Shown here in pieces: positions 37,001 to 45,989 of a stretch of 64,000 nt of DNA (positions are counted from its first letter, which is position 1; every line of letters begins with the position of its first letter). This DNA is from Streptomyces sp. C10-9-1. GTDB lineage: Bacteria > Actinomycetota > Actinomycetes > Streptomycetales > Streptomycetaceae. The stretch lies in the NCBI RefSeq assembly GCF_024497955.1, contig NZ_JANHKP010000003.1:1-64000 (forward strand), in the 5' to 3' direction. The notes below the pieces were generated by a model, which saw only the letters and a list, made by a program, of their open reading frames with translations, was not told the origin of the DNA and did not search any database. Position numbers and translations under genes: made by a program.

Positions 37001-37453
37001 CAGGACGGCGAGGACGGCGCCGGTTCCGGCGTCGAGCACGGGCCCGCCGGCGCTCCCGACGAGCCGGAGGGCGTCCCGGGCGTCGGCGCCCATGGCCAGC
37101 TCCAGGGCCGGCCCGCCGCCGTCGAGGACCCGGGCCTCCCGCCAGCCGGCGGCGGCGAGGCGGACATAGGTGCCGGGCGGGACGGTCCCCCGGGTGCTGA
37201 TCGGCACCGGGGGCAGGGCGAGGCCCTCGGTGCGGACCAGGGTGACGCCGTGCTCGGGAAGGGGGACGAGGGCGTCGGGGCCCGCCCTGTACGAACGGCC
37301 GTCCGGGGCGCGGACCGTCACGGCCCGGTGGCCGTCGAGCGCGTCGCCGCCGACGACGACCGTGCCGAGGTCGTCGGCGGCGAAGCCGGTGGCCAGGGGC
37401 CTGCCGGCGGTGTCCGAGATCCGGGCCGGTGCTGCCGGTGTGCCGCAGTGCAT
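33935..37453 (-). CDS. Pseudo-trypsin / NACHT-like STAND NTPase with helical repeat region
   Basis: 1172-residue protein. The N-terminal region (residues 10-155) looks like a trypsin-like fold but lacks the catalytic residues: Ser is Ala135 in GSAGGP, and no TAAH-type histidine is seen (VVVGGDAL there instead). The NTPase domain has a modified Walker A GAPGTGRTT (253-261, Arg259 for Lys) and a NACHT-like Walker B LLVVLDGPEE (337-346). FRHQAFADWIQG near residue 540 resembles a motif at the end of NACHT modules. The remaining 600 residues are Ala/Arg/Leu-rich helices, probably HEAT- or TPR-like. ATG at 37453, with a leaderless -10 box. The end overlaps ribF by 100 bp. Function is unknown. Confidence 0.8.
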   Translation of the reverse strand: MHCGTPAAPARISDTAGRPLATGFAADDLGTVVVGGDALDGHRAVTVRAPDGRSYRAGPDALVPLPEHGVTLVRTEGLALPPVPISTRGTVPPGTYVRLAAAGWREARVLDGGGPALELAMGADARDALRLVGSAGGPVLDAGTGAVLAVLGRPPAHRTTVPARRLLAPPAPRHRSGPAGAAGPEEPEEADPLAELLRRNAGCAPAYGRDLNLAAVLLLAATTVPAPPDGGRGAPCTPPAFHGPDAPVRAVVGAPGTGRTTRLAALAAERARGPRPGPTLWLRGADTEPGDASLADALARVLRRAGRITAAADGRPAPAPAAPGDVALLAAAAGRPLLVVLDGPEEMPAQSGDRFAAWAARSRAWLDGHGARLVLGCGPEHFEEAAAHYGAGPRDRATLGLLGAEQARRLRAAWGLPEGALAERDARHPLTLRLLAEVHAALPGPVPGTPGRDEVHAAWLDLVCLRIAVRVAATAAGPPCGGRVRRLAARAAGRVHEAARHCLASGGGLDGTAFETLFPWRDGWAAAVLTEGLLTPAGTGYRFRHQAFADWIQGAHLDLDAALRSLVHDTPGPGTPVPRHRAGTLVQALLLAARRQGPAALTGRLLGLVRTLGGPTADEPRWWAARLLAGTLAGLPDAEPCREVLDALARHTAATPGDRETFGPGFWDGLALGEETRFALLRVLVPADPPPDRAHGAPRHLDRAAQRLAAAPEVVQPLLCHWFDDDTPLAADPSAAVRPTVAAAAQALLYARRAHAPGPLAQVLLDSGHPRARELLAALADDLPTAYCRAVHHAATDPGPRRRAAAASHLAAAAARATAGSDRALLRAAARSLLARGEPRHRAPALDLLVRDPESRGAHLEEALARFLRGGTGPATVLAALDTHPTPVLAAVRARLLAPGAADGAALTAALAAATTPATARPVAALVCEYVDHRPDGAAHAAAYVDHRLEQQPPDRAVLFPLVTRLVRARPPAVRAALAPVLASPGTAASRVLRAELLDVLLHYEQYAARDLEVLEAVLTTAALSCTAADREPADRPFARHLVHRTALLLVRCPLGAARLDRRLEELARRAPSFALALQSWAAADPEEWARVAGPRTWRLLSAGPARMPEPLPTADGGHGSLRPAQSVIENTGSGEERSQCSAGVAWRTSPRTGGAASSPSAPTTGCTAATS

Positions 37454-37460
37454 GGGACCG

Positions 37461-37466
37461 ACGGTA
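37461..37466 (-). promoter_or_regulatory. Candidate leaderless -10 box for the STAND-like gene
   Basis: Minus-strand TACCGT ends 7 nt before the ATG at 37453, the leaderless spacing. No Shine-Dalgarno is seen upstream of this start. The -35 region is weak. Confidence 0.4.
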
Positions 37467-37604
37467 GGGCGCCGGTGATCTTCCCAGGACCCCGGAGGGG
37501 AAAGCGCCCCCGAGTGCGCCCCGCCGGTACTCCGAGCGCCCGCACGAAGAGGTGAATCCGGCGTGTCGGAGGGACAGACCTCTGGGTGGGGGAAACGAGG
37601 GGGT

Positions 37605-37637
37605 CGTGGAACGGGCGGCGCCGCCGCCCGTTCCACG
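37605..37637 (-). terminator. truB terminator
   Basis: Perfect 15-bp stem CGTGGAACGGGCGGC (37605-37619) and GCCGCCCGTTCCACG (37623-37637), loop GCC, 29 bases past the truB stop. It separates the rbfA-truB transcript from the STAND-like gene. Confidence 0.8.
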
Positions 37638-37665
37638 CGCGGCCCCCGGAGCCGGGGGGCCGCTC

Positions 37666-38562
37666 TCAGACGAACACCGCGAGGCTCTTGGCCTTGCCCT
37701 TGTGCTCCTCGACGAGCGCGAGCAGCCGGCCCTCGGGCCCGAAGACGGCCACCGGCGAGCGCTCGCCGGTGGGCATGTCCAGCCGGACGCCGTTGGCCAG
37801 CAGCCGGGCCCGGTGGGCGTCGACGTCCCAGCGGGGGAAGGCCGCCGCGGCCGCCTCGGCGACGGGCATCACCGTCAGCTCCTCCTGGAGCTGCTCCAGG
37901 GTGCGCGCCGCGTCGAGACCGTAGGGGCCGACCCGGGTGCGCCGCAGCGCGGTCAGGTGGCCGCCGACGCCGAGCCCGGCGCCCAGGTCCCGGGCGAGGG
38001 CCCGGATGTAGGTGCCGGAGGAGCAGACCACGGAGACGACGAGGTCGACCACCGCGTGGCCGTCCTCGGTGGTCGCCTCGCGCACGTCGTAGACGCGGAA
38101 GGAGGAGACGGTGACCGGCCTCGCCGGGATCTCGAACTCCTCGCCGCCGCGGACGCGCGCGTAGGACCGCTTGCCGTCGATCTTGATGGCGCTGACCTTG
38201 GAGGGGACCTGCATGATGTCCCCGGTGAGTGCGGCGACCCCGGCGTCGACGGCCTCCCGGGTCACCCCGGAGGCGTCGGCGGAGGCGGTGATCTCCCCCT
38301 CCGCGTCGTCGGTGACCGTGCTCTGGCCGAGCCGGATGGTGCCCAGGTACTCCTTCTCGGTCAGGGCCAGGTGGCCGAGGAGCTTGGTCGCCCGCTGCAC
38401 GCCCAGGACGAGCACCCCGGTCGCCATGGGGTCGAGGGTCCCGGCGTGCCCGACGCGGCGGGTCCTGGCGATGCCGCGCATCTTGGCGACGACGTCGTGC
38501 GAAGTGAAGCCCGACGGCTTGTCGACGATGACAAGGCCGTCGGGCACGGTGTGCTGTGTCAT
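37666..38562 (-). CDS. truB: tRNA pseudouridine(55) synthase
   Basis: 298-residue enzyme that converts U55 to pseudouridine in the T-loop of tRNAs. Motif GHAGTLDPMATGVL holds the catalytic aspartate. KSYARxR-type segment (KRSYARVRGGEE) and SSGTYIRALARDLG are also conserved. The C-terminal part includes a PUA-like extension. The ATG overlaps the rbfA stop (ATGA, 38559-38562), so the two are translationally coupled. Confidence 0.95.
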   Translation of the reverse strand: MTQHTVPDGLVIVDKPSGFTSHDVVAKMRGIARTRRVGHAGTLDPMATGVLVLGVQRATKLLGHLALTEKEYLGTIRLGQSTVTDDAEGEITASADASGVTREAVDAGVAALTGDIMQVPSKVSAIKIDGKRSYARVRGGEEFEIPARPVTVSSFRVYDVREATTEDGHAVVDLVVSVVCSSGTYIRALARDLGAGLGVGGHLTALRRTRVGPYGLDAARTLEQLQEELTVMPVAEAAAAAFPRWDVDAHRARLLANGVRLDMPTGERSPVAVFGPEGRLLALVEEHKGKAKSLAVFV

Positions 38563-38996
38563 TCCGAGACGTCGTCCTCGGGCTTGCGGTACGGGTCGGC
38601 TTCACCGGCGTACGCGGCCCCCGAGGACGCCTCGCGCACCTTGGCGTCGGAGGCCCGCGCCTGGTCGAGGAGGTCCTCGATGGTCCGGGCGTTCTCCGGC
38701 AGGGCGTCGGGCACGAAGGTCAGGGTGGGCGTGAACTTGGTTCCCGCCGCGGCACCCACCGCCGACCGCAGGACGCCCTTGGCGCTCGCCAGACCGGCCG
38801 CGGCGCTGGCGCGGTCCTCGTCGTCGCCGTAGACCGTGTAGAAGACCGTGGCCTCCCGCAGGTCACCGGTGACACGGGTGTCGGTGATGGTCACGTGCGT
38901 CCCCAGACGAGGGTCCTTGATGCCGCGCTGAAGCTTCTCGGCAACCACCTCCCGGATGAGGTCTGCCAGTTTCTTCGCCCGCGCGTTGTCGGCCAC
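38559..38996 (-). CDS. rbfA: Ribosome-binding factor A
   Basis: 145-residue 30S maturation factor that binds near helix 1 of 16S rRNA. The single KH-like domain covers residues 5-115 (ARAKKLADLIREVVAEKLQ, then DPRLGTHVTITDTRVTGDL). The acidic C-terminal tail (GEADPYRKPEDDVSE) is typical of actinobacteria. GTG at 38994-38996, with GGGAGAAGG upstream. It is coupled to truB downstream and follows an unusual AGC/AAC-rich spacer after ylxP. Confidence 0.95.
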   Translation of the reverse strand: MADNARAKKLADLIREVVAEKLQRGIKDPRLGTHVTITDTRVTGDLREATVFYTVYGDDEDRASAAAGLASAKGVLRSAVGAAAGTKFTPTLTFVPDALPENARTIEDLLDQARASDAKVREASSGAAYAGEADPYRKPEDDVSE

Positions 38997-39000
38997 TGGT

Positions 39001-39058
39001 CCTTCTCCCTTTTGCTGCTGAAACTGCTGTTGCTGCTGTTGTTGCCGTTGCTGCTCAT
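39001..39058 (-). repeat. AGC/AAC triplet-rich spacer between ylxP and rbfA
   Basis: On the minus strand the spacer reads as an almost pure run of AGC and AAC triplets from 39058 to about 39010. It begins with ATG directly after the ylxP TGA (TGAATG). As codons it would give MSSNGNNSSNSSFSS and then run into rbfA in another frame. Its GC content is well below the flanking genes. It could be a short translated leader or a slippage-prone microsatellite. Confidence 0.6.
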
Positions 39059-39352
39059 TCAGTCTTCGTCGCCGTGGAGCCGGCGTCTAACCGAGAGCAG
39101 TTCCACCTCGGGGCGGGCGGCGACGAGGCGCTCGCACCGGTCGAGCACGTCCGTGACGTGCCCGGTGTCCCCGGAGACGACCGCGAGGCCGATCTCGGCC
39201 CGTCGGTGGAGGTCCTGCCCGCCGACCTCGGCCACGCTCACGGCGTACTTGCGCTGGAGCTCGGCGATGATCGGGCGGACCACGGAGCGCTTCTCCTTCA
39301 GCGACCGTACGTCGCCGAGAAGCAGATCGAAGGACAGTGTCCCCACGTACAT
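39059..39352 (-). CDS. ylxP: DUF503 / YlxP family protein
   Basis: 97-residue small protein of the YlxP family, found beside infB and rbfA in many Gram-positive bacteria and implicated in ribosome assembly. Characteristic segments are MYVGTLSFDLLLGDVRSLKEKR and SVAEVGGQDLHRRAEIGLAVV. ATG at 39350-39352; no strong Shine-Dalgarno is visible. A terminator-like hairpin (39435-39477) separates it from infB. Confidence 0.88.
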   Translation of the reverse strand: MYVGTLSFDLLLGDVRSLKEKRSVVRPIIAELQRKYAVSVAEVGGQDLHRRAEIGLAVVSGDTGHVTDVLDRCERLVAARPEVELLSVRRRLHGDED

Positions 39353-39434
39353 GTGTGTGCCGGATGTCCCGCCGGTACGGGGTCGTCAGTCCTGCCGGTC
39401 GATGGCAGGGGCATCAGAACCGTACACGCAACGG

Positions 39435-39477
39435 CCGGGGCCGATCGACGGAAATTCCTTCCGCCGACCGGCCCCGG
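39435..39477 (-). terminator. infB terminator
   Basis: 19-bp stem (39435-39453 with 39459-39477). The two apparent mismatches are G-U pairs in minus-strand RNA only, so it is built to act on the infB transcript. Expression of ylxP-rbfA-truB then needs read-through or a promoter in 39353-39434, where I see no clear one. Confidence 0.75.
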
Positions 39478-39489
39478 AGTCGATGCGTG

Positions 39490-42400
39490 TCAGCCGCGGG
39501 GCTTCTCGCGCATCTCGTACGTCGCGATGACGTCGTCGACCTTGATGTCGTTGAAGTTTCCGAGGTTGATACCGCCCTCGAAGCCTTCGCGGATCTCGGT
39601 GACGTCGTCCTTGAAGCGGCGCAGGCCCTCGATGGTGAGGTTCTCCGCCACGACCTTGCCGTCGCGGACGAGGCGGGCCTTGGTGTTGCGCTTGACCTCG
39701 CCGGAGCGGATGAGGACACCGGCGATGTTGCCCAGCTTGGACGAGCGGAAGACCTCGCGGATCTCCGCCGTGCCGAGCTCGACCTCTTCGTACTCCGGCT
39801 TGAGCATGCCCTTCAGGGCCGCCTCGATCTCCTCGATGGCCTGGTAGATCACCGAGTAGTACCGGACGTCCACGCCCTCGCGCTCCGCCATCTGCGCGGC
39901 ACGGCCGGCCGCTCGGACGTTGAAGCCGATGACGATCGCGTCCGAGCCCATGGCCAGGTCGATGTCGGACTCGGTGACCGCACCCACGCCGCGGTGCAGC
40001 ACGCGGATGTCGACTTCCTCGCCCACGTCGAGCTGGAGCAGGGACGACTCGAGCGCCTCGACGGAACCGGAAGCGTCACCCTTGATGATGAGGTTGAGCT
40101 CCTGGATCTGCCCGGCCTTGAGGACCTTGTCGAGGTCCTCGAGCGACACCCGGCGGGTGCGCTTGGCGAACGCGGCGTTGCGCTCGCGCGCGGCGCGCTT
40201 CTCGGCGATCTGGCGTGCCGTGCGGTCCTCGTCGACGACGAGGAAGTTGTCGCCGGCCCCCGGGACGTTGGTGAGACCCAGGACGAGGACGGGAGTCGAC
40301 GGGGTCGCCTCCTCGACGTTGTTGCCCTTGTCGTCGAGCATGGCCCGCACGCGGCCGTAGGCGTCGCCCACGACCATCGTGTCGCCGATGCGCAGCGTGC
40401 CGCGCTGGACCAGCACCGTGGAGACGGCACCGCGACCGCGGTCGAGGTGGGACTCGATCGCGATGCCCTGCGCGTCCTGCTCGGGGTTGGCCCGCAGGTC
40501 GAGCGAGGCGTCCGCGGTCAGGACCACGGCCTCCAGCAGGTCCTCGATGTGCAGGCCCTGCTTGGCGGAGATGTCGACGAACATGGTCTCGCCGCCGTAC
40601 TCCTCGGCCACCAGGCCGAACTCGGTGAGCTGGCCGCGCACCTTGGTCGGGTCCGCGCCCTCGACGTCGATCTTGTTGACCGCGACCACGATCGGCACCT
40701 CGGCCGCCTTGGCGTGGTTCAGCGCCTCGATCGTCTGGGGCATCACACCGTCGTTCGCCGCCACCACGAGGATCGCGATGTCGGTGGACTTCGCACCGCG
40801 GGCACGCATGGCGGTGAACGCCTCGTGACCCGGGGTGTCGATGAAGGTGATCGCCCGGTCCTCGCCGTTGACCTCGGTCGTGACCTGGTAGGCACCGATG
40901 TGCTGGGTGATGCCGCCGGCCTCGCCCGCCACCACGTTGGTCTTGCGGATGGCGTCGAGCAGCCGGGTCTTGCCGTGGTCGACGTGACCCATGACGGTCA
41001 CCACCGGCGGACGGGAGACCAGGGCCTCCTCGCCGCCCTCGTCCTCGCCGAACTCGATGTCGAAGGACTCGAGCAGCTCGCGGTCCTCCTCCTCCGGGCT
41101 GACGATCTGGACGGTGTAGTTCATCTCGTCGCCGAGGAGCTGCAGCGTCTCGTCGGAGACGGACTGCGTCGCGGTGACCATCTCGCCGAGGTTCATCATG
41201 ACCGCGACGAGCGACGCCGGGTTGGCGTTGATCTTCTCCGCGAAGTCGGTGAGCGAGGCACCGCGCGACAGGCGAATGGCTTCGCCGTTGCCGCGGGGCA
41301 GCATCACGCCGCCGACCGACGGGGCCTGCATGGCCTCGTACTCCTGGCGCCTCTGCCGCTTCGACTTGCGACCGCGACGGGCCGGTCCGCCGGGACGGCC
41401 GAAGGCGCCCTGCGTGCCACCGCGGCCACCCGGGCCGCCGGGACGGCCGCCGAAGCCGGGACGGCCGCCGAAGCCGCCGCCACCGGGGCCACCGCCGCCG
41501 GGACGACCGGCGAAGCCGCCGCCGCCACCGGGACGGCCACCGCCGCCGGGACGACCGGCGAAGCCGCCGCCGCCACCGGGACGACCGCCGCCGCCGGGAC
41601 GACCCGCGCCGCCGGGACGGCCGCCGCCACCGCCCGGACCGCCGCCCGGACGCGGGCCGGCAGCGGGACGCTGCGGCATCATGCCGGGGTTGGGCCGGTT
41701 ACCGCCGGGGCCGCCGCCGGGGCGGGGCGCCTGCGGACGGGGCATGCCGCCCGGAGTCGGGCGCGGAGCGCCGCCCGGACCGCCGGCGGGGCGCTGACCG
41801 CCGCCGGGGCCGCCCTGCGGGCGGGGACCCGGGGCGGCACCGCCGCCGGGGCGGGGGGCACCGCCGGGACGGGGCGCCTGCGGGCGCGCCATGCCGGTGG
41901 AGCCGCCGGAGGTGAAGGGGTTGTTCCCCGGACGCGGGCCGGACGGGCGCTGCCCGCCGGGACGCGGGGCGCCCTGGCCCGAGGCGGGACGCGCGGGGCG
42001 GTCGCCGCCGCGCTGGCCGCCGCCGGGACCCGGACGCTGGCCGCCCGTGGGACGGGGGCCGGGGGTCGCGCCGGGGCGCGGGGACTGCGGTGCCGCGGGC
42101 TGCGCCGGGGCCGGGGCCGAGAACTCGGCGGCCGGGACCGGCGCCGAGGGCTTGGCCGGGGCCGGACGCGGACCCGGGGTGGGGCGCGGACCCGGCGTCG
42201 GGGCCGCGGACGGGGTGCCGCCCGAGGGTGCCGGCTTGGGGGCCGGTGCACCGGGCTTGGGGGCGGCGGGACGGGCCGCCTGCGCCGGGGAGGGCGCGGC
42301 GGGGCCACCCGGGCGGTTCTGCGCCGCCGGGGAGGGCTTGGGTGCCGCCTTGCGGGGCGCACCCGGCTTCGCTGCGGTCTTGCCGGCGTTGCCACCGGGA

Positions 42401-42555
42401 CCCTGCAGCGCGTCGGTCAGCTTGCGTACAACCGGCGCCTCGATCGTCGAGGACGCCGAACGGACGAATTCACCGAGTTCCTGGAGCTTGGCCATGACGA
42501 CCTTGCTCTCCACACCGAACTCCTTGGCGAGCTCGTATACCCGGACCTTAGCCAC
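39490..42555 (-). CDS. infB: Translation initiation factor IF-2
   Basis: 1021-residue IF-2, which delivers initiator tRNA to the 30S subunit and promotes subunit joining. The N-terminal IF2-N domain (1-55, [14 protein letters not shown]) is followed by about 330 residues of Gly/Pro/Arg/Ala-rich linker. The G domain starts near residue 518 with GHVDHGKT, then DTPGHEAF and NKID. The beta-barrel and C-terminal domains follow. The linker contains repeated [10 protein letters not shown] units (DNA about 41400-41660). GTG start with AAAGGAG. It lies downstream of ylxR and nusA. Confidence 0.97.
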   Translation of the reverse strand: MAKVRVYELAKEFGVESKVVMAKLQELGEFVRSASSTIEAPVVRKLTDALQGPGGNAGKTAAKPGAPRKAAPKPSPAAQNRPGGPAAPSPAQAARPAAPKPGAPAPKPAPSGGTPSAAPTPGPRPTPGPRPAPAKPSAPVPAAEFSAPAPAQPAAPQSPRPGATPGPRPTGGQRPGPGGGQRGGDRPARPASGQGAPRPGGQRPSGPRPGNNPFTSGGSTGMARPQAPRPGGAPRPGGGAAPGPRPQGGPGGGQRPAGGPGGAPRPTPGGMPRPQAPRPGGGPGGNRPNPGMMPQRPAAGPRPGGGPGGGGGRPGGAGRPGGGGRPGGGGGFAGRPGGGGRPGGGGGFAGRPGGGGPGGGGFGGRPGFGGRPGGPGGRGGTQGAFGRPGGPARRGRKSKRQRRQEYEAMQAPSVGGVMLPRGNGEAIRLSRGASLTDFAEKINANPASLVAVMMNLGEMVTATQSVSDETLQLLGDEMNYTVQIVSPEEEDRELLESFDIEFGEDEGGEEALVSRPPVVTVMGHVDHGKTRLLDAIRKTNVVAGEAGGITQHIGAYQVTTEVNGEDRAITFIDTPGHEAFTAMRARGAKSTDIAILVVAANDGVMPQTIEALNHAKAAEVPIVVAVNKIDVEGADPTKVRGQLTEFGLVAEEYGGETMFVDISAKQGLHIEDLLEAVVLTADASLDLRANPEQDAQGIAIESHLDRGRGAVSTVLVQRGTLRIGDTMVVGDAYGRVRAMLDDKGNNVEEATPSTPVLVLGLTNVPGAGDNFLVVDEDRTARQIAEKRAARERNAAFAKRTRRVSLEDLDKVLKAGQIQELNLIIKGDASGSVEALESSLLQLDVGEEVDIRVLHRGVGAVTESDIDLAMGSDAIVIGFNVRAAGRAAQMAEREGVDVRYYSVIYQAIEEIEAALKGMLKPEYEEVELGTAEIREVFRSSKLGNIAGVLIRSGEVKRNTKARLVRDGKVVAENLTIEGLRRFKDDVTEIREGFEGGINLGNFNDIKVDDVIATYEMREKPRG
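41400..41660 (-). repeat. Glycine-rich tandem repeats inside infB
   Basis: Imperfect direct repeats encode GRPGGGG and [15 protein letters not shown] units in the IF-2 linker. Two 60-bp copies around 41500-41590 are close to identical in DNA. The composition makes this stretch liable to length variation and assembly error. Confidence 0.75.
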
Positions 42556-42708
42556 TTCGCTCCTTTGAGGTCCGGTTACCGCCGGACCGTCGCTACTTCA
42601 TGGGCGTACTCATCGCGTACTCATCGAGTGCTCATCGCAATCTCGACCTACTTCCAACTCGCGAGGTACCTGACCGCACGGGGGATCCCGTGCCGTACTT
42701 CTTTCATC

Positions 42709-42987
42709 TCACTGTGCCGTCTGCTCGACGAACCGCCTCAGACCGTCGGTGGCGAGCGGTCCCGGGACCCGGAGGGCCCGCGGGAACGCCCGTCGGCGTA
42801 CCGCCTGGTCGAGACAGACCACGGCGGGGTGCACGTACGCACCCCGGCCGGGCAGCGTACCGCGATCATCGGGGACGCACTCGCCCTCGATCACCACGAT
42901 GCGCAGCAAGTCGCTCTTGGCCGCTCGCTCCCGGCAACCCACACAGGTTCGCTCAGGGCACACGCGGGCATGCGTCCGGCCAGACAC
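42709..42987 (-). CDS. ylxR: YlxR family RNA-binding protein (DUF448)
   Basis: 92-residue YlxR, a small conserved protein encoded between nusA and infB. The signature CVGCRERA is present near the N-terminus, and GRGAYVHPAVVCLDQAVRRR near the middle. GTG at 42985-42987, with GGGGAGG 11 bases upstream. Position and sequence agree with the nusA-ylxR-infB operon. Other members are reported to bind RNA or nucleoid DNA; nothing here decides which. Confidence 0.9.
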   Translation of the reverse strand: MSGRTHARVCPERTCVGCRERAAKSDLLRIVVIEGECVPDDRGTLPGRGAYVHPAVVCLDQAVRRRAFPRALRVPGPLATDGLRRFVEQTAQ

Positions 42988-43121
42988 GCTTAAGTCTACC
43001 TCCCCGCACCGACCTCACCCCTTTGGGGCAAAAATCGAACGGTTGTTGTCCTGATCTACCCGAGGTTTCGCCCGGTGGGGCGCGCCCCTGGAGGGAGCGC
43101 CGCCCTGCGCGGGCGTGCTCC

Positions 43122-44120
43122 TCAGTCCCGCTCCGGGGCCTGCTGCTCTGTGTCGGGGCGGATGTCGATGCGCCAGCCGGTGAGCCGCGCGGCGAGGCGG
43201 GCGTTCTGCCCCTCCTTGCCGATGGCCAGCGACAGCTGGTAGTCCGGCACGGTGACGCGGGCGGAGCGGGCACCGAGGTCCACGACCTCGACCCTGCTCA
43301 CCCGGGCGGGGGACAGCGCGTTGGCCACCATCTCCGCCGGGTCCTCCGACCAGTCGACGATGTCGATCTTCTCGCCGTGGAGCTCGGCCATCACGTTGCG
43401 CACCCGGCCGCCCATCGGGCCGATGCAGGCACCCTTGGCGTTGAGGCCGGAGCGGGTCGAGCGGACCGCGATCTTGGTCCGGTGGCCCGCCTCCCGGGCG
43501 ATCGCCGCGATCTCCACGCTGCCGTCCGCGATCTCCGGGACCTCCAGCGCGAAGAGCTTCTTCACGAGGTTGGGGTGGGTGCGCGAGAGGGTCACGGACG
43601 GGCCGCGCACGCCCTTGGCCACCCGCACCACGTAGGTGCGCAGCCGCAGGCCGTGGGTGTACTCCTCGCCGGGCACCTGCTCCTGCACCGGCAGGATGGC
43701 CTCCAGCTTGTCGTCCAGCTTGACCAGGACGTTCTTGGGGTCCTTGCCCTGCTGGACCTGGCCGGCCACCACGTCCCCCTCGCGGCGGGCGTACTCGCCG
43801 AAGGTGACGTCGTTCTCGGCGTCCCGCAGCCGCTGCTGGATGACCTGGCGCGCGGTGGTGGCGGCGATCCGGCCGAAGTCCGACGGGGTGTCGTCGAACT
43901 CCTTGGGCTCCTGGCCCTCCTCCAGCTCTGAGGGGTCCTCCCTGGCCCACACCGTCACGTGGCCGGTCTCCCGGCTCAGCTCCACGCGGGCGTGGCGGCG
44001 GCTGCCCTCGGTGCGGTGGTAGGCGATGAGGAGGGCGGACTCGATGGCCTCGACCAGCAGGTCGAAGGCGATCTCCTTCTCCTGTGCCAAGCCCCTCAGG
44101 AGCTTCACGTCGATGTCCAC
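43122..44120 (-). CDS. nusA: Transcription termination/antitermination factor NusA
   Basis: 332-residue NusA. The N-terminal RNA-polymerase-binding domain (1-105), S1 domain (about 110-185) and two KH domains (about 200-330, with [14 protein letters not shown] and [15 protein letters not shown]) are visible. It lacks the acidic repeats of the E. coli protein, as is usual in Gram-positives. GTG at 44118-44120 sits just past the rimP stop, with GGAGG inside the rimP end, so the two are coupled. The longer open frame upstream is not coding. Confidence 0.95.
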   Translation of the reverse strand: MDIDVKLLRGLAQEKEIAFDLLVEAIESALLIAYHRTEGSRRHARVELSRETGHVTVWAREDPSELEEGQEPKEFDDTPSDFGRIAATTARQVIQQRLRDAENDVTFGEYARREGDVVAGQVQQGKDPKNVLVKLDDKLEAILPVQEQVPGEEYTHGLRLRTYVVRVAKGVRGPSVTLSRTHPNLVKKLFALEVPEIADGSVEIAAIAREAGHRTKIAVRSTRSGLNAKGACIGPMGGRVRNVMAELHGEKIDIVDWSEDPAEMVANALSPARVSRVEVVDLGARSARVTVPDYQLSLAIGKEGQNARLAARLTGWRIDIRPDTEQQAPERD

Positions 44121-44122
44121 GG

Positions 44123-44620
44123 CTACGCCTCCTCTTCCTTCTTGTCCTTGCGGTTGAACTCGATCTCCACGCGCGCCCGGGCGATGTCCCCGAAGGCGAT
44201 CCGGCGGGCGGTGGGCCTGCGGCCCTTCACGCCCGGGACCTCGGTGTCGAGCCCCTCCTCGTCGACGGCGAGGACGCGGGCCACCACCTCCTGGCCCTCG
44301 TGCAGCCGGAAGGCCACCAGGCGGCCGGTGGCGCGCACGTAGTGGCGGTGCCGGGTCAGCGGGCGGTCGGTTCCGGGGGACGTGACCTCCAGGACGTACT
44401 CGTCCTCGCCCATGGCGTCGGTCTCGTCGAGCTTCTGCGAGAGCACGCGGCTCAGGTCCGCGCAGGCGTCCAGCTCCACACCGTCGTCGGAGTCCACGAT
44501 GACCCGCAGCGTCCGCCGCCGCCCTGCCCGGGAGACCTCGATCTCCTCCAGGTCCAGTTCCGCGGCGCTGACGAGCGGTTCCAGCAGCCCGCGCAGCCTC
44601 TCGCTCTGGGTGGTGCTCAT
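44123..44620 (-). CDS. rimP: Ribosome maturation factor RimP
   Basis: 165-residue 30S maturation factor. The N-terminal alpha/beta domain (about 10-90, [30 protein letters not shown]) and the C-terminal SH3-like domain (about 95-160) are complete. ATG at 44618-44620 is preceded by GAGGAG; a longer open frame upstream adds a non-conserved segment. It heads the rimP-nusA-ylxR-infB string and is divergent from the lipoprotein-like gene at 44870. Confidence 0.94.
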   Translation of the reverse strand: MSTTQSERLRGLLEPLVSAAELDLEEIEVSRAGRRRTLRVIVDSDDGVELDACADLSRVLSQKLDETDAMGEDEYVLEVTSPGTDRPLTRHRHYVRATGRLVAFRLHEGQEVVARVLAVDEEGLDTEVPGVKGRRPTARRIAFGDIARARVEIEFNRKDKKEEEA

Positions 44621-44869
44621 CCGGGTGACTCCTCGGCCGCGTGTGCTGTTGTGGGATCCGTCGCGTGTCGAGGGAAAGGGTATCCGGTCCCGGGGGGTGT
44701 TGCCGTCCACCCGCGCTGCTGCCACGGGTACGCTCGCCTGCGGCGACGATCACCAGGAGGGTCCCTCTCCCGGATCGGTCCACACCGGTGGGCGGGCCCG
44801 CGCACGGACGGGCGCGGCAGGCCCGGCGCCGGGCACCGCGGAGCGGAGAAGGGAGACGAGGGCGCAGCC

Positions 44870-45520
44870 ATGGCGAGCGACGCTGAACGTGCGGGATGCG
44901 GAACCAGGCCCCGCGGGACCCGGCGGGACCCGGGCGGCCGGGCGGAACCCGGGACGGGCGCGACCACCCGCCGGGCGGTGCTCCTGGCCGCCGGCGCGGC
45001 GGGAGCCGCCGCGCTGACGGGCTGTTCCTCCGGCGCGCCCCCCGGCGGGCGGACCGTCGCCGCCGTCGACCCGGTGCGGGCCGAACGGGCGCTGCGGAGC
45101 CGCCTCGCCGCCCGCAGCACGGCCCTGCTGGGCGAGTACGACGCGGTGCTCGGGAGCCATCCCGGGCTGGCCGGCCGGCTCGGTCCGCTGCGCGCCGCGG
45201 TCGCCGCGCACGCGGCGGCGCTGGCGGGCGAGTCGGCCCCGCAGCGCCCGTCCGGCCCCGGGGAGGGGTCCGCCTCCCCGTCCGGCGCCCCCGCGCGGCC
45301 CGCCGCGCCCTCGGGCTCCGCTCCCGCCGTCGCCGCCGGGCCGGTGCCCGAGGATCCGGGCGCCGCGCTGAAGGCGCTGGCCGCCGCCGAGCGCAGGGCC
45401 TCCGACGAGCACCTGGCCGCGGTGACCGAGGCCGGACCGGAGCTCGCCCGGCTGCTGGCCTCCGTGGCCGCGGCGGACGCCGCCCACGCGTACCTGCTGA
45501 CGAAGGGTGAGGAACGGTGA
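44870..45520 (+). CDS. Putative Tat-exported lipoprotein, helical, unknown function
   Basis: 216-residue protein. A basic N-terminus leads into a twin-arginine-like start ([21 protein letters not shown]), with LTGC forming a lipobox at about residue 50. The mature part is an Ala-rich helical protein interrupted by a Pro/Ser-rich linker (about 120-155). Helices carry spaced Glu and His ([14 protein letters not shown]), compatible with a ferritin-like bundle. Its stop overlaps the next gene start (GTGA), so the two products probably act together. Confidence 0.78.
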   Translation: MASDAERAGCGTRPRGTRRDPGGRAEPGTGATTRRAVLLAAGAAGAAALTGCSSGAPPGGRTVAAVDPVRAERALRSRLAARSTALLGEYDAVLGSHPGLAGRLGPLRAAVAAHAAALAGESAPQRPSGPGEGSASPSGAPARPAAPSGSAPAVAAGPVPEDPGAALKALAAAERRASDEHLAAVTEAGPELARLLASVAAADAAHAYLLTKGEER

Positions 45521-45966
45521 ACGAGGCTGACACCGCAGGCACCCTGACGGCGGTTCAGGCCGCGCTGGCCGCCGTGCACGCCGCCGTCTACGGCTACGGC
45601 GTGGTCGGTGCCCGGGTCGGCGCCCCGAGGAAGGCCGAGGCCGCCGCCGCGCACACCGCGCACCGCGCCCGGCGCGACGCGCTGGCCCGGACCGCCCGCG
45701 ACCTCGGCGCGGCCCCGGCCGCCGCGGCGGCCGCGTACGCACTGCCGTTCCCGGTGCCCGACGAGGCCGCGGCGGTGCGCCTGGCGGCCGTCCTGGAGGA
45801 CCGGGTGGCGGGCGCCTGGTCGGACCTGGTGCGGGCCTCGCAGGGCCCGCTGCGCCGTGAGGCGGCCGCCGGGCTGCGCGAGGCCGCGGTCCGCGCGGTG
45901 CGCTGGCGCGGCAGCGGCGTAGCCTTTCCTGGGCTCGCGGAGCGTGCCCCCGGCCGAACCGGCTGA
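45517..45966 (+). CDS. DUF4439 ferritin-like domain protein
   Basis: 149-residue all-helical protein. It resembles DUF4439 ferritin-like proteins: [21 protein letters not shown] followed by [13 protein letters not shown] and [17 protein letters not shown]. Glu, His and Tyr are spaced as in weak ferritin-like folds, but a complete di-metal site cannot be confirmed. No signal peptide. GTG at 45517 overlaps the upstream lipoprotein gene by 4 bp. The pseudokinase gene begins 23 bp downstream. Confidence 0.75.
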   Translation: MNEADTAGTLTAVQAALAAVHAAVYGYGVVGARVGAPRKAEAAAAHTAHRARRDALARTARDLGAAPAAAAAAYALPFPVPDEAAAVRLAAVLEDRVAGAWSDLVRASQGPLRREAAAGLREAAVRAVRWRGSGVAFPGLAERAPGRTG

Positions 45967-45989
45967 CGGCGAAAGGGAACACACGGCGT

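Noticed and set aside
33935..37453. Active secreted serine protease
   Set aside because: No signal peptide, Ala at the nucleophile position, and no recognisable catalytic histidine.
41400..41660. CRISPR-like regular repeats
   Set aside because: The units are in-frame Gly/Arg/Pro codons of the IF-2 linker, with no unique spacers and no cas genes.
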